Below, piece by piece: positions 22,787-32,600 of a stretch of 49,140 nucleotides of DNA. Under the pieces are notes generated by a model. The model had not been told where the DNA came from. It saw nothing but the letters and a program-made list of their open reading frames with translations, and did not search any database. Position 1 is the stretch's first letter; each line of letters begins with the position of its first letter. The DNA is from Candidatus Zipacnadia bacterium (GTDB lineage: Bacteria > Armatimonadota > Zipacnadia > Zipacnadales > UBA5352): NCBI GenBank assembly GCA_029820295.1, contig JALGVA010000028.1:1-49140 (forward strand), read 5' to 3'. The position numbers were made by a program, and so were the translations under genes.

Positions 22787-25267
22787 ATGCGTCATGCGCT
22801 GCCTGTTGCCCTGCTTGCGCTCACCATCGGCCCGGCGCTCGCCCAGAACCTGGTCGCCAACCCCGGCTTCGAGGAGGGCGAAGGCGCGCCCTCGGGCTGG
22901 TCGTTCAACCATCGCGGCACCGACGGCGAGATCGCGTGGGACGATACGCGTGCCGCCTCAGGCGAGCGCTCGGTGCGCCTGGTCAACGTCGAGGGGCAGA
23001 CCGGGAACGTCGTCCAGACCATCCGCATCGACCCGCCGCTGCCGCCGGGAAGCCGCGTCGCGTACTCCGCCATGTCGGCCACCCGGGACGCCGGCGCGGC
23101 GCCGAGCATCATCATGTACCTGCAGCCGCCCATCGGCGATCGGCAGACCGTCGTGGCGAGGGGCGCGGCCGGCACGCACGACTTCGCCGAGGTCACCGGC
23201 GGCGCCGTCGCCGACCGGGCGGTGGCAAGCATCGTTATCTACCTGTGCCACTACGGCACGGGGACCGCGTGGTGGGATGACGCCCGCGTCGCCGTCGAGG
23301 CCGCCGAACCCGTGACGATCCGCCCGCGACCCGCAGGCGAGGACCTGCCCGCCCTCACCACCGATGACGGGCTGTCCCTCATGCTGACTGACGCCGGCGG
23401 CGTCTCGCGAGTTCGGGCGCGCGACGCCGACCTGACCGCGGCCGGCCTGCGCTCGGGTCTGTGGGTGCAGCCGTGGGGTGGCGACGTCATCCCTGTGACG
23501 GGCGCAGTCACAAGCGCGGCCGATGCACTCGCGTTGAGCTGGGAGGACGCGGCCGAGGGGCTGCGCGTCGCCGCCTCATGGTCCGCCGATGGCCAGGCCC
23601 TGCTCTGCACCGGCTCGGTCGAGGACCTCACAGGCGAGGGCCGCGGCGTGGACCTCATCGCGTCGCTCCCGGTCGGCCGGCCCGGGGACCGCTGGGGACA
23701 GAGCATCGTCGAAGACATCCCCATCGGCGACACCTCACTAAGCGTCGAGGACCTGACCTTCTCCGCGATCTCCGGCCCGGACGCCGGCATCTCGCTCTCC
23801 GTCCCCGCAAGCAGCCCCTGCGACTGCCGTTTCGGCTGGTCGCCGGAGCTGGGCTATCACGTGCGCTTCCGCTTCGGGCTGTCGCCCGATGCTACAGGTG
23901 AGCTGGCCGGCCGCGCGCCCTTCTCCTTCACGATCTGCCGCATCGATCCCGAGTGGGGCCTGCGCGATGCCGCGCGCCGCTACCAGGAGCTGAACCCATG
24001 GGCCTTCGAGAAGCGTGCACAGCGCGAGGGCCTGTGGATGTTTGGCCGACCGCGCATCGAGCTGCCCGATCCCGAACTCTACGCCTTCCACGAGGGAGGG
24101 CCCACGGGCTGGGAGTACGATGACCGGCACGCGATATACACCTGCCCCTACGTGATCCCCGGCCAGCGCGAGATCACGCGCCTCGACAGTCTGCCCGCCG
24201 GCCCCGCCGAAGCCCTGGAGATCTTCCGCTCCTGGCAGCCGGAGGAGTCCGGCCGTGCCCGTGGGTGGGGGGATGCGCTGATGAAGCAGATCATCGAGAG
24301 CTGCATGCTGCACAACGCCGACGGCGATCCGCAGGTGGTGATCCGCAACACCACCTGGGGCGGAAACTCCATCACCTTCCCACTCAACGCCAACCCCTGG
24401 CTGGCGCCGGAGGACGGTGCTCCCACCGTGGCGCGGACCATCCTCGACGCCGTGCGTGGCATGCACGACGAGATCTCGGCGCTCGACGGCACCTACGTGG
24501 ACTCGCTCGGAGCATGGGGGAACTACGACAACTTCCGTCGCGAGCACTTTGCCGCCGAGCGCGTGCCGCTCACATATGACGCGGCGACCGGCCGTCCGAT
24601 CATCAGCAACCGCTTCACGCTGCTGCAGTTCCTGTGGGAGCTGGGCGACCTTCTGCACGAGCGCGGCAAGCTGCTGTTCGCCAACGGCGTGCACCCCAAC
24701 CGGCGCTTCCACTTCTTCGCGCTGGACATCATGGGCGTCGAGGGCCGCGGGCGGCTCGAGCACAAGCGCGTCATGGCCGGCGCCAAGCCCTTCCTGCTGC
24801 TGATCTACAACATCCAGGACGATCCCGCGGAGATGGAACACTGGTTCAACCTGTGCGCGCACTGGGGCATCTACCCGTCCTTCGGCAACATGTCGGTGTT
24901 CGACACGCCCGAGAAGTACGCGCCGGTGGCCGCGCTCAACCGTCGCTACGTGCCGGTGATGCAGATCGTGACGCGCGCGGGCTGGCGGCCGGTCACGTAC
25001 GCGGTGAGCCAGGAGTTCATGGTCGAGCGCTGGGGGCCGGGCGAGGACGGCACGCTCTGCCTCACTGTCTACAACCCGGCGGAGGAGCCGGCCGAGGGCG
25101 AGGTCGTCGTCGATGCGGCGGCGCTGGGCCTCGACGGCGCGACCCTCGCGGCCGAAGACCTGCTGGGCGGCGAGCCGTTCAGCGCGCCTGTCACCGATGG
25201 CTCGGCAACGCTGCGCCTGCCCATCGACGCCGCGCGCGTGCGCATCCTGCGCCTTTCCGCCCGGTGA
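22787..25267 (+). CDS. Large secreted protein, probable glycoside hydrolase
   Basis: 826 residues. ATG 22787 has GGAGG 10 bases upstream and a signal peptide (MRHALPVALLALTIGPALAQ). Residues 20-190 form a carbohydrate-binding-type jelly roll (NLVANPGFEEG, SGWSFN, SGERSVRLVN, AWWDDARV). A beta-sandwich follows to about 400, then an alpha/beta region likely to be a TIM barrel (TYVDSLGAWGNYDN; GKLLFANGVHPNRRFHFFALDIMGVEG) and a small C-terminal beta domain. Acidic residues in TYVDSLG and ALDIMG are candidate catalytic residues, by position only. No named GH family could be assigned. It is divergent from the secretin-like gene. Confidence 0.75.
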   Translation: MRHALPVALLALTIGPALAQNLVANPGFEEGEGAPSGWSFNHRGTDGEIAWDDTRAASGERSVRLVNVEGQTGNVVQTIRIDPPLPPGSRVAYSAMSATRDAGAAPSIIMYLQPPIGDRQTVVARGAAGTHDFAEVTGGAVADRAVASIVIYLCHYGTGTAWWDDARVAVEAAEPVTIRPRPAGEDLPALTTDDGLSLMLTDAGGVSRVRARDADLTAAGLRSGLWVQPWGGDVIPVTGAVTSAADALALSWEDAAEGLRVAASWSADGQALLCTGSVEDLTGEGRGVDLIASLPVGRPGDRWGQSIVEDIPIGDTSLSVEDLTFSAISGPDAGISLSVPASSPCDCRFGWSPELGYHVRFRFGLSPDATGELAGRAPFSFTICRIDPEWGLRDAARRYQELNPWAFEKRAQREGLWMFGRPRIELPDPELYAFHEGGPTGWEYDDRHAIYTCPYVIPGQREITRLDSLPAGPAEALEIFRSWQPEESGRARGWGDALMKQIIESCMLHNADGDPQVVIRNTTWGGNSITFPLNANPWLAPEDGAPTVARTILDAVRGMHDEISALDGTYVDSLGAWGNYDNFRREHFAAERVPLTYDAATGRPIISNRFTLLQFLWELGDLLHERGKLLFANGVHPNRRFHFFALDIMGVEGRGRLEHKRVMAGAKPFLLLIYNIQDDPAEMEHWFNLCAHWGIYPSFGNMSVFDTPEKYAPVAALNRRYVPVMQIVTRAGWRPVTYAVSQEFMVERWGPGEDGTLCLTVYNPAEEPAEGEVVVDAAALGLDGATLAAEDLLGGEPFSAPVTDGSATLRLPIDAARVRILRLSAR

Positions 25268-25345
25268 CCGCCGTCCCTGTGTCGTCGCCGTATGCTGTTG
25301 GCTGACCGCCGGGAGCTGATAGCTGGTAGGTGGGAGGAGTTCACC

Positions 25346-26401
25346 ATGCCCGAGACCGTCCGCTGCGCCGTCATCGGCTACGGCCCCATGCACAATTTCG
25401 GCTGGGCGCACTGCGCCTGGATCGACCACACGCCCGAGCTGGAGCTGGTGGGCGTGTGCGACATCGACCCCGAGCGCACGGCCGCCGCGCAGGCCGACTG
25501 GCCGGGGATCGAGACCTGGCACTCGACGGCCGACCTGCACGCGCGTGATGACATCGACCTGGTGTCGATCGTCACGCCGCACTTCACGCATTGCCCGCTG
25601 GCGGTCGAGGCCCTCGAGGCCGGCCGACACGTGGTGGTCGAGAAGGCGATGTGCCTGAACGTGGCCGAGGCCACGCACATGATCGAGGCCGCCGAGGCCG
25701 CGGGCAGGACGCTGGCCGTGCACCACAACCGCCGCCACGACGGCGACTTCCGGCGCATCAGGCAGCTCGTGCAGGACGGTGAGATCGGCGAGGTCTTCCA
25801 GATCGACCTGCAGGCGGGCGGTTACCGCAACCCCGAGCACGGCTGGTACACGCAGAAGGCGAAGGGCGGCGGCGCGTTCTACTTCTGGGGCCCGCACGCG
25901 GTGGACTGGGTGCTGGCCCTCGTCGGCGAGAAGATGACCGGCGTCACCGGCTTCTTCTACAAGAAGGTCTGGCACGACCTCGACATCGCGGACCACGTGC
26001 GGGCGATCATCCGCTTCGAGAGCGGCACGGTCGCCGACGTGACCTGGTCGCATATCAACGCCGCGCCCGGGACGCTGTGGCGCGTCCTCGGCACCGAAGG
26101 CGCCATCATCGGCACCGGCGGCGCCACCAGAGGCTACGAGCACGCGGTCTCCACTCCGCCCCAGGGCTCGGTCAAGCTCATCCGCATCTCCGACCGCGGC
26201 CACAAGCGCGAGGAGATGGAGGTCCCGAACCTGAGCAACGACTGGGACACGTACTGGCAGGATCTCGCCGACCACCTGCTGCGCGGCGCGCCCGTGCCGG
26301 TTTCGGGACACGACGGCCGCCGCACCATCGCGGTCTTCGAGACCGCCGAGAAGTCGTCACAGACCGGGCGCACTGAGCCCGTGCCCTACGAGGACTCGTA
26401 G
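25346..26401 (+). CDS. Gfo/Idh/MocA family oxidoreductase (3), EKA variant
   Basis: 351 residues. ATG 25346 is preceded by a strong GGGAGGAG. The nucleotide-binding loop is GYGPMH (11-16). The usual EKP motif reads EKA at 99-101 (VVVEKAMCLNVAEATHMI), keeping the lysine but losing the proline. HHNRRHDGDFRRI and GGGAFYFWGPHAVDWVLALVG mark the substrate domain. It lies 78 bp behind the putative glycosidase, so it may process the sugar released by that enzyme (inference). It is not close in sequence to the other three family members here. Confidence 0.87.
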   Translation: MPETVRCAVIGYGPMHNFGWAHCAWIDHTPELELVGVCDIDPERTAAAQADWPGIETWHSTADLHARDDIDLVSIVTPHFTHCPLAVEALEAGRHVVVEKAMCLNVAEATHMIEAAEAAGRTLAVHHNRRHDGDFRRIRQLVQDGEIGEVFQIDLQAGGYRNPEHGWYTQKAKGGGAFYFWGPHAVDWVLALVGEKMTGVTGFFYKKVWHDLDIADHVRAIIRFESGTVADVTWSHINAAPGTLWRVLGTEGAIIGTGGATRGYEHAVSTPPQGSVKLIRISDRGHKREEMEVPNLSNDWDTYWQDLADHLLRGAPVPVSGHDGRRTIAVFETAEKSSQTGRTEPVPYEDS

Positions 26402-26431
26402 TGCACCATGTCGCTCGAATGAGGTGCCAGC

Positions 26432-26866
26432 ATGTCACCGCGGATCGCCGCCATCGCCTGGTTCGCGCTGGTCGTCACGCTCGCGTCGCTCTGCCCGGCG
26501 CCCGCCGCCGCCCAGGAGGGCGCGTACCTCGAACTCTACGTGAACCGCTACGAGGAGCGCGGGCGCGTGCTCATCCAAATGCGCGACATCTTCGAGTGGC
26601 TGGGCTGGGTGGTCGAGTGGGACCCGTACGAGAAGTGCGTGACCGCCCACGGCGAGGGCTACACGATGAGCCTGTGGGTGGATAGCCACCAGGCGGTGGT
26701 CAACGGTCAGCGCTTTGCGCTCGACGTGCCACCGCGCCTGGTCGCCGGCAGGACGCTGGTCCCGCTGCGCTTCGTGGCCGAGGTAACCGGCTGCCGGGTG
26801 GACTACCTCGGCAACGCCGTGCAGATCACCGATGGCGTGGATGTGCTGATGATCTGGCTGGTCTGA
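26432..26866 (+). CDS. Small secreted copper-amine-oxidase-N-like protein
   Basis: 144 residues with a signal peptide cut near APAAAQEG. The mature part is one domain of the type first described at the N-terminus of copper amine oxidases: LIQMRDIFEWLGWVVEWDPYEKCVTAH, then NGQRFALDVPPRLVAGRTLVPLRFVAEVTGC. These domains are common in exported proteins of Firmicutes and Armatimonadota and are thought to bind surface or matrix polymers; they have no amine oxidase activity. No second domain is present. Confidence 0.85.
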   Translation: MSPRIAAIAWFALVVTLASLCPAPAAAQEGAYLELYVNRYEERGRVLIQMRDIFEWLGWVVEWDPYEKCVTAHGEGYTMSLWVDSHQAVVNGQRFALDVPPRLVAGRTLVPLRFVAEVTGCRVDYLGNAVQITDGVDVLMIWLV

Positions 26867-26980
26867 CGGCGGCACGGAACATCCGGCGATTTCTGTGCGA
26901 CGGCGAGGAGAACGTGCCCGCCGGGTCGAAGTGTTCCATGTCGGGCGCTGGACGCATCCTGTCACGCGGAGGTGTCGGAC

Positions 26981-27355
26981 ATGCCCACCGCCAAGGACCT
27001 GATGACGACAGAGGTCGTGATGATCGACGGGAGCGCGACGGTCAGGGAAGCCATCGACCTCATGAAGTCCGAGGGCGTGCGCTGCCTGATCGTCGACCGG
27101 CGCGGCCCCGAAGACGCCTACGGCATCGTGACCCAGCGCGACATCGTCTACGAGGTCGTCGCCTGGAGCCGCGATCCGGAGCAGATCCGGGTCCATGAGA
27201 TCATGACCAAGCCGCTGGTGGTGATCAACAAGGACCTGGACATGCGCCACGTCGCGCGCCTCATGGCCAACGTCGGCCTGTCGCGCGCGCCGGTGATCTT
27301 CGACGAGAAGATCCAGGGCGTCGTCTCCGTCACCGACATCATGAACGCCATCTGA
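26981..27355 (+). CDS. CBS-domain pair protein
   Basis: 124 residues. ATG 26981 (GGAGG at 26968-26972). Two CBS motifs: MPTAKDLMTTEVVMIDGSATV with GIVTQRDIVYEV, and EIMTKPLVVINKDLDMRHVARLM with GVVSVTDIMNAI. Stand-alone CBS pairs sense adenine nucleotides or similar ligands and regulate a partner protein. The partner is not evident from neighbours. The spacing of 115 bp suggests its own promoter. Confidence 0.93.
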   Translation: MPTAKDLMTTEVVMIDGSATVREAIDLMKSEGVRCLIVDRRGPEDAYGIVTQRDIVYEVVAWSRDPEQIRVHEIMTKPLVVINKDLDMRHVARLMANVGLSRAPVIFDEKIQGVVSVTDIMNAI

Positions 27356-27466
27356 GCAGCCCGATCGCGGCACCGCCCCCGGCCTCGTCGCAGCACGGAG
27401 ACATCGCCGAGCCGCCCCGGACGCCCAACGGGCCCGGGCGACTTGGGTATGTACGTCCGCCGGGGC

Positions 27467-29179
27467 TCAGCCGTCCGCCGGCGGTTCGTTCGGGCGCTCG
27501 ATGCGGTTGCCGGCCACGGTCACGTTCTCGGACCGGCACGCGTCGATGGGCACGCTGGCCGTCAGTCCGTAGCGCGAGCCCGCGTCCGGCGCGCGCACGT
27601 AGTTGGTGTGCGCCACCGTGTTGCCGCGGACGGCCACGTCGTGCGCGCATGACACGAAGACGCCCGCAAGCGCGCAGCCATCGATCGCGTTGCCCTCGAT
27701 AATGATGTCGCGGTTGCCCGGCGCGCACGCGAAGCCATCGTCGGGCCGGCCGAAGACGCTGATCGCGCCAGGCGTGTACGACGTCGGCGACCAGAAATCC
27801 GCCCCGCGCCCCACGTCCCGGGTAGTGTTGCCGCGCACCACCACGCCGCTGACCCAGCCCGCCTCGCGCCAGTAGCCGTACTCGGCGCCAATGGTGATCG
27901 CGGCCTGCTGCACACGCTCGATGGTGTTGCCCTCGATGAGGCCGTCCGAGGCCATGATGCGCAGCCCCCGCGCGCGATGGTCGCCGAAGCTGCAGCCGCG
28001 GATCACGAAGCCCGGGCAGGCCAGCGCCGGGAGGTCCACGCACTCCCCCACCGCCACCGGCAGCGGTCCCTCCAGCCTCACGCGGAAGAAGCGCCCGGTT
28101 ACCAGCTCTCGCCGCGGCCACATCGCCTGCACCTGCTCGCGCCACGCCTCCGATGCCTCGCGCACACGCTCGATGCCGGCGACCGTGGCCTCACCGACGA
28201 TCTCGAAGCTCCCCGGGCGCAGGCCGCGCACGAACGCGCCGGGCTCGACCATGGTCTCGAAGGGAGCGCCCCCGTAGGGCCAGCCGAGCACCACCGCCTC
28301 CTCCTCGACCGCGCACACCACGAGCATGGCACCGTGCAGGTTCACCGAGTCATCGCCCTGCGCGCGGAAGCTGCAGTCCTCGATGAGCGGCCCACCCGTG
28401 GAGTAGGCCACGTTGATGCCGTCGGCGCAGGCCGACATCAGCCGCGGCTGCGTGGCGCCCTCGGGCGTCGGGCCGGGCTCGATGGCGATGCGCCGGAAGA
28501 CGTTCTCGCCGCTCAGGTAGCGGCCGAGGAAGGCGATGCCCGGGCTGGCGAGCACGGTCAGGTCTTCGACCGTCACGTCCGCGCAGGTGTTCAGGTGCAC
28601 GCCGGCGGCGCCGCGGATGTTGAGCACCACGCGGTCTCCGACCGCGACGCGCTCCAGCATGGGCGTCTGCGGGCCGACGGTGATGCGCCCACGCCGCTCA
28701 CCCCGCGCCTCGACCGTGCGCGGGTAGATGTCCGGCACGCCGCGGCGCAGCCGCGGGCGACCGGGCTCGTAGACGTAGCACTGCCGCGCCAGGTAGTCCT
28801 CGGTCAGCGCCGGGTAGCCGTCATGCACCTCGAACTCCCACACGCTGCGGTCCTCGGAGAGCGCCACGATTGTGCCCTGCGTGAAGGGCAGCGGATCGCA
28901 GTCGATGGTGAGGTTGCGCAGCGTCACGCGCGCGCACGAGCGCAGCTCGATGCCGCCGCGCCGGCTGGTAAACACGAGCGTGCTGCCGGCGCCATCAATC
29001 ACCAGGTCCTGCGCGTCCTCCACCAGCACGCCTGAGCCCAGGCGCAACTCCCCGCCCGGCAGCGAGATCTCCGCCCGCCCATCCGCGACCGCCGCGTCAA
29101 TGAGCGTCTGCACCGCGTTGTCGGCTGCGGCGGCCCACGCGACGGACAGCACGACCGTAACCAGGCTGAGCATGCGCAT
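27467..29179 (-). CDS. Secreted right-handed beta-helix protein
   Basis: 570 residues. ATG 29179 has GGGAGG 7 bases upstream and a signal peptide (MRMLSLVTVVLSVAWAAAADN); the much longer frame upstream is repeat DNA. The mature protein is built of parallel beta-helix rungs of about 22-25 residues: VIDGAGSTLVF, VTLRNLTIDCD, VTVEDLTVLASPGI, LIEGNTIERVQQAAITIG, IIIEGNAIDGCALAGVF, VAVRGNTVAHTNYV. This fold is shared by pectate lyases, polygalacturonases and alginate epimerases. No single catalytic set was recognised, so the substrate is open. Confidence 0.82.
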   Translation of the reverse strand: MRMLSLVTVVLSVAWAAAADNAVQTLIDAAVADGRAEISLPGGELRLGSGVLVEDAQDLVIDGAGSTLVFTSRRGGIELRSCARVTLRNLTIDCDPLPFTQGTIVALSEDRSVWEFEVHDGYPALTEDYLARQCYVYEPGRPRLRRGVPDIYPRTVEARGERRGRITVGPQTPMLERVAVGDRVVLNIRGAAGVHLNTCADVTVEDLTVLASPGIAFLGRYLSGENVFRRIAIEPGPTPEGATQPRLMSACADGINVAYSTGGPLIEDCSFRAQGDDSVNLHGAMLVVCAVEEEAVVLGWPYGGAPFETMVEPGAFVRGLRPGSFEIVGEATVAGIERVREASEAWREQVQAMWPRRELVTGRFFRVRLEGPLPVAVGECVDLPALACPGFVIRGCSFGDHRARGLRIMASDGLIEGNTIERVQQAAITIGAEYGYWREAGWVSGVVVRGNTTRDVGRGADFWSPTSYTPGAISVFGRPDDGFACAPGNRDIIIEGNAIDGCALAGVFVSCAHDVAVRGNTVAHTNYVRAPDAGSRYGLTASVPIDACRSENVTVAGNRIERPNEPPADG

Positions 29180-29605
29180 GCGCGTGCCTCCCGGCAGTGA
29201 GTTGCACGCAGGTTCGCGTCTCGCCGGGGCGGGTCCTGCGAGGCCCGCGCCCGCGGGCGCACGGAGTGCGCGACGGCGAGGGCGCCGTGCCGACCGCAGG
29301 GAGGCGCAAGCCCTCGCCGCCACCGGCGAGGCGCGCGCAGGTCGGTCCGAAGGAGCGGACGCAGCGCGCGAGCCGGCCGCGGGCGCCGCACGGTCGACGC
29401 GCCTCCGACCCAGCCGCCGCCGTGCCGTCCGGCTGGTTGCGCGCCTGCCGTCCTGCATGGCGCGCGAGCAAGGCTCGGCCTTCACCGACACGTCCCCGCA
29501 TGCCGTTGATCCGTCTGCCTCCTCCGCGAAGGGAGCCTGCGTTGCGCGTGGAACCTGAGCGGTGCGCATCGCGCGTGCATGCCGACGCCTTCGGAGGGAC
29601 CAGCC
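29180..29605. other. 426-bp divergent intergenic region with dispersed repeat copy B
   Basis: Separates the divergent beta-helix and giant secreted-protein genes, so it must contain both promoters. Most of it is occupied by repeat copy B and flanking GC-rich sequence. No gene is visible and no consensus promoter was found. Confidence 0.55.
29316..29385. repeat. Dispersed intergenic repeat, copy B
   Basis: Counterpart of 1142-1211, same orientation, about five mismatches in 70 bp. The second shared block at about 29422 is followed directly by CTGCCGTCCTGC, without the 63-bp inverted-repeat segment found in copy A. Confidence 0.7.
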
Positions 29606-32600
29606 ATGCTGATGCTGCTGATCGTGATCGCGCTCTGCCCGTCCGCCGCGCTCGCTCAAGAGCAGGTCGGCCAGCGCCCGTATGAGCTGGACTGGGCCGG
29701 GCGCACGCAGGACCATCATCCGCCCCTGATCGACTTCGAGGAGCCCGCGGGCTGGATGGTCGAGACCAAGGGCTCGGAGGCCAGCTTCGAGCGCTCGCGC
29801 GAGCAGCTCATCTGGGGCGACTGGGTCGGCAAGCTCACCTACCGGGGGACCGCCGACGGCCCGACCGTGCGCATACTCGCGCCGGGGGCCATCGACATCC
29901 CGACGGCGTTTGACGCGGTCACACTCTGGGTCTACGGCAACAACTGGGCGTGGAGCCCCGACCCGACCACGCCGCAGGTGGGCATCAACCTGCTGCTCGA
30001 GGACGCCGCGGGCGAGCCGCTGAATCTGTTCCTCACGCGCGTCTACTGGAAGGAGTGGTTCATGCCCCACCTGCGCCTCACGCCCGAGCAACTCGAGCGC
30101 CTGCGCGGGGGGGCGAAGTTCCTCGGCTTCGAAGTGACCGGCGGCTCCAACGCCGCCGACCGCGTCATCTACCTCGACAACCTGGTGTTCTTCACCGAGG
30201 AGTTCCCGCCGCTGAAGTTCGAGCCGCGGCCCATGCGCGGCATCGACATGTTCCCCGGCCAGGGCGTCGGCCTGAACACCGGTCCCGGGCGGCTGCCCTT
30301 TCCGACGCGCGAGCAGACCATCCTCCCGCCGAATCTCGCCGGGCAGGCCACGACAAAGCTGGCGCAGGATGGCGAGGCGTGGAGGTTCACCTACTCGGGC
30401 GATGACGGTACGCTCGTGTACCGCATTACGCCCGCGACCGGCACGTGGAGCGACATCCGCGCGCAGTGGCAGGGCCGCGGCGAGGCCTTCCGTCCGTGCA
30501 TGGAAGGCGGCGTGCGGCTAATGACCGCCGACGGTCCGGCACTGCCCGAGAGCGCCGAACTGCTCGGCGCCGACCGCGATGGCGACGCGGTGATCATGCG
30601 CTGGCGGCTGGCCGCGGGTGGCAGCGAGGCTGAGGTCACCTACACCTACCGGCTGTGGGGCAAGTCGCTGGTGATCGACACGGTCTGTCCCGGCGGCGTG
30701 GTCGGTGAGGTGCGCTACGGCTTCGCGGAGGGCCTCGAGGACCCCCGGCTGGTCACGAACCCGTACTATGTCTACCGCGGAACCCGGCCGGCGGTCGTGG
30801 TGGCCGGTACGGCGGATGCACCGCTGTTCGTGGCCGGGAACACCGACTGGTACCGCACCAACTGCTCGCAACTGTGGGGCATCAACGAGATCAGCGAGGG
30901 CCGCGCGACCTACCAGGGCGGCGTGCGCTACTACCCGAAGACCGATGGTACGCGCAATGACTGCTTCGAGCGCTTCTTCCTCACGGTCTCGCCGCGCTAC
31001 GAGGAGGTACTGCCCACCATCGACAACCCGCGCTCGCCGTGGTTCGAGGTCACCGGCACGCGGCTGTGGCGCGCGCATGGCGCGGGCAACCGCGAGAATG
31101 ACGCGAACTTCTGGCGCCGCGTTCACCGCTACGGCATGACCGAGGTGGTGGTCACCGACCACGAGACCATGTGGCGCGATGGCGGCGAGAGCTTCACCTT
31201 CCGCACCGACCCCGCCCCGGGCAAGGGCGGCGACCGGGGCGCGTACGACTATGCGCGCATCATGCAGGACGAGCTGGGCTTCGTCTACGGGCCCTACAAC
31301 AACTTCACGGACCTCGGCGCGGTGAACGGCTTCTTCAACATCGACATGGTCATCCGCAACTCCGACGGCCAGCTCCAGCGCGCCTGGCCGCGCTGCTACG
31401 CCCCCAAGCCCTCGCGCGCCGTCGAGTTCTGCGCGCTGCTGGCGCCGCAGATCGACGACAAGTTCGACTTCTCGACCGCGTATTGCGATGTGCACACCGC
31501 GGTGGCGCCGTGGGACCGCGAGGACTACGACGCGCGCGTCCCCGGCGCAGGCACCATGGCCGCGACCTTCTATCCCTACGGCGAGATCATGCTGCTGCAG
31601 AAGCAGGCCTGGGACGGCCCGGTCTACTCCGAGGGCGGCATGCACTGGATGTACGTCGGCCTCACCGACGGCAACTACGGCCAGGACCAGCGCTACGACG
31701 CCGCCGACAACCCCTGGCTGGTGGACTTCGATCTGCGTCGCATGCACGACCTGTGCACCAGCTTCGGCATGGGCAACATCGGCATGTTCTACGGCCGCAA
31801 CGCCAGCCTGGGCAGCACGCGCGAGGAGATCGACGCCTCCATCGACCGCTTCCTGGCCGCCACCGTCGCCTTCGGGCACACCGGCTTCCTCGTCCTCGAC
31901 GGCGGCTACCGCAACGGGCTGCGCAGCTACTACATGCTCCAGCAGCTTCACTCGCGCTACGCTCAGGCGAGCGCCGAGGAGATCCGCTACGTCAACGCGG
32001 CCGGGGAGCTGCTCGACACTTCGGCGGCGGTCGCGAGTGGCGCCTACCGGCGTTCGCAGGTGGTGACGCGCTACGACGACGGGACGATCACCGCCGCCAA
32101 CGGCTCGCGCACCGAGCGCATGCGCTGCGAGGCCTTCGGCCACGCCATCGACCTGCCGCCCAACGGCTATGCGGGGTGGACCACCGATGGCGTCGAGGTG
32201 CTCGCCGGCGACCCCGGCGGCCATCGCAGCGACTATGCGGCCACGCCGGCCTACCTCTACGTGGACGGCCGCGGGCGGCTCGCGCGCTTCGAACAGGCGG
32301 CCTCGACCGGCCAGGGCGTATGCCGCATCCTGGGCGATGGCCGCTGGGAAGTCATCCCCTACGAGGCGGCGGAGTGCGGCTTCGCCATCGACGCCGACCG
32401 CGCGGTGGCGCTCGATGAGGCCGGAGCCGAGATGGGCCCCGCGGAGGTACGCCATGCCCGCGGCCTGGCCTGGGTCATGCCGGTCGAGGGCGCGTTCAGC
32501 TACCTGCTCACGCAGGGCGAGCCGGCGGGTGACGACCTGGCCTGCGACCGCGACACGGTGGTGGCGGGCGAGACGGTCATCGTGCGCGGCGCGCAGGAGC

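Noticed and set aside
26432-26866. Copper amine oxidase enzyme
   Set aside because: Only the small N-terminal-type domain is present; the catalytic domain is absent.
27356-27466. Terminator between the convergent CBS and beta-helix genes
   Set aside because: GAGCCGCCCCGGAC and GTCCGCCGGGGCTC are only imperfectly complementary with wide spacing, so I do not call a hairpin there.
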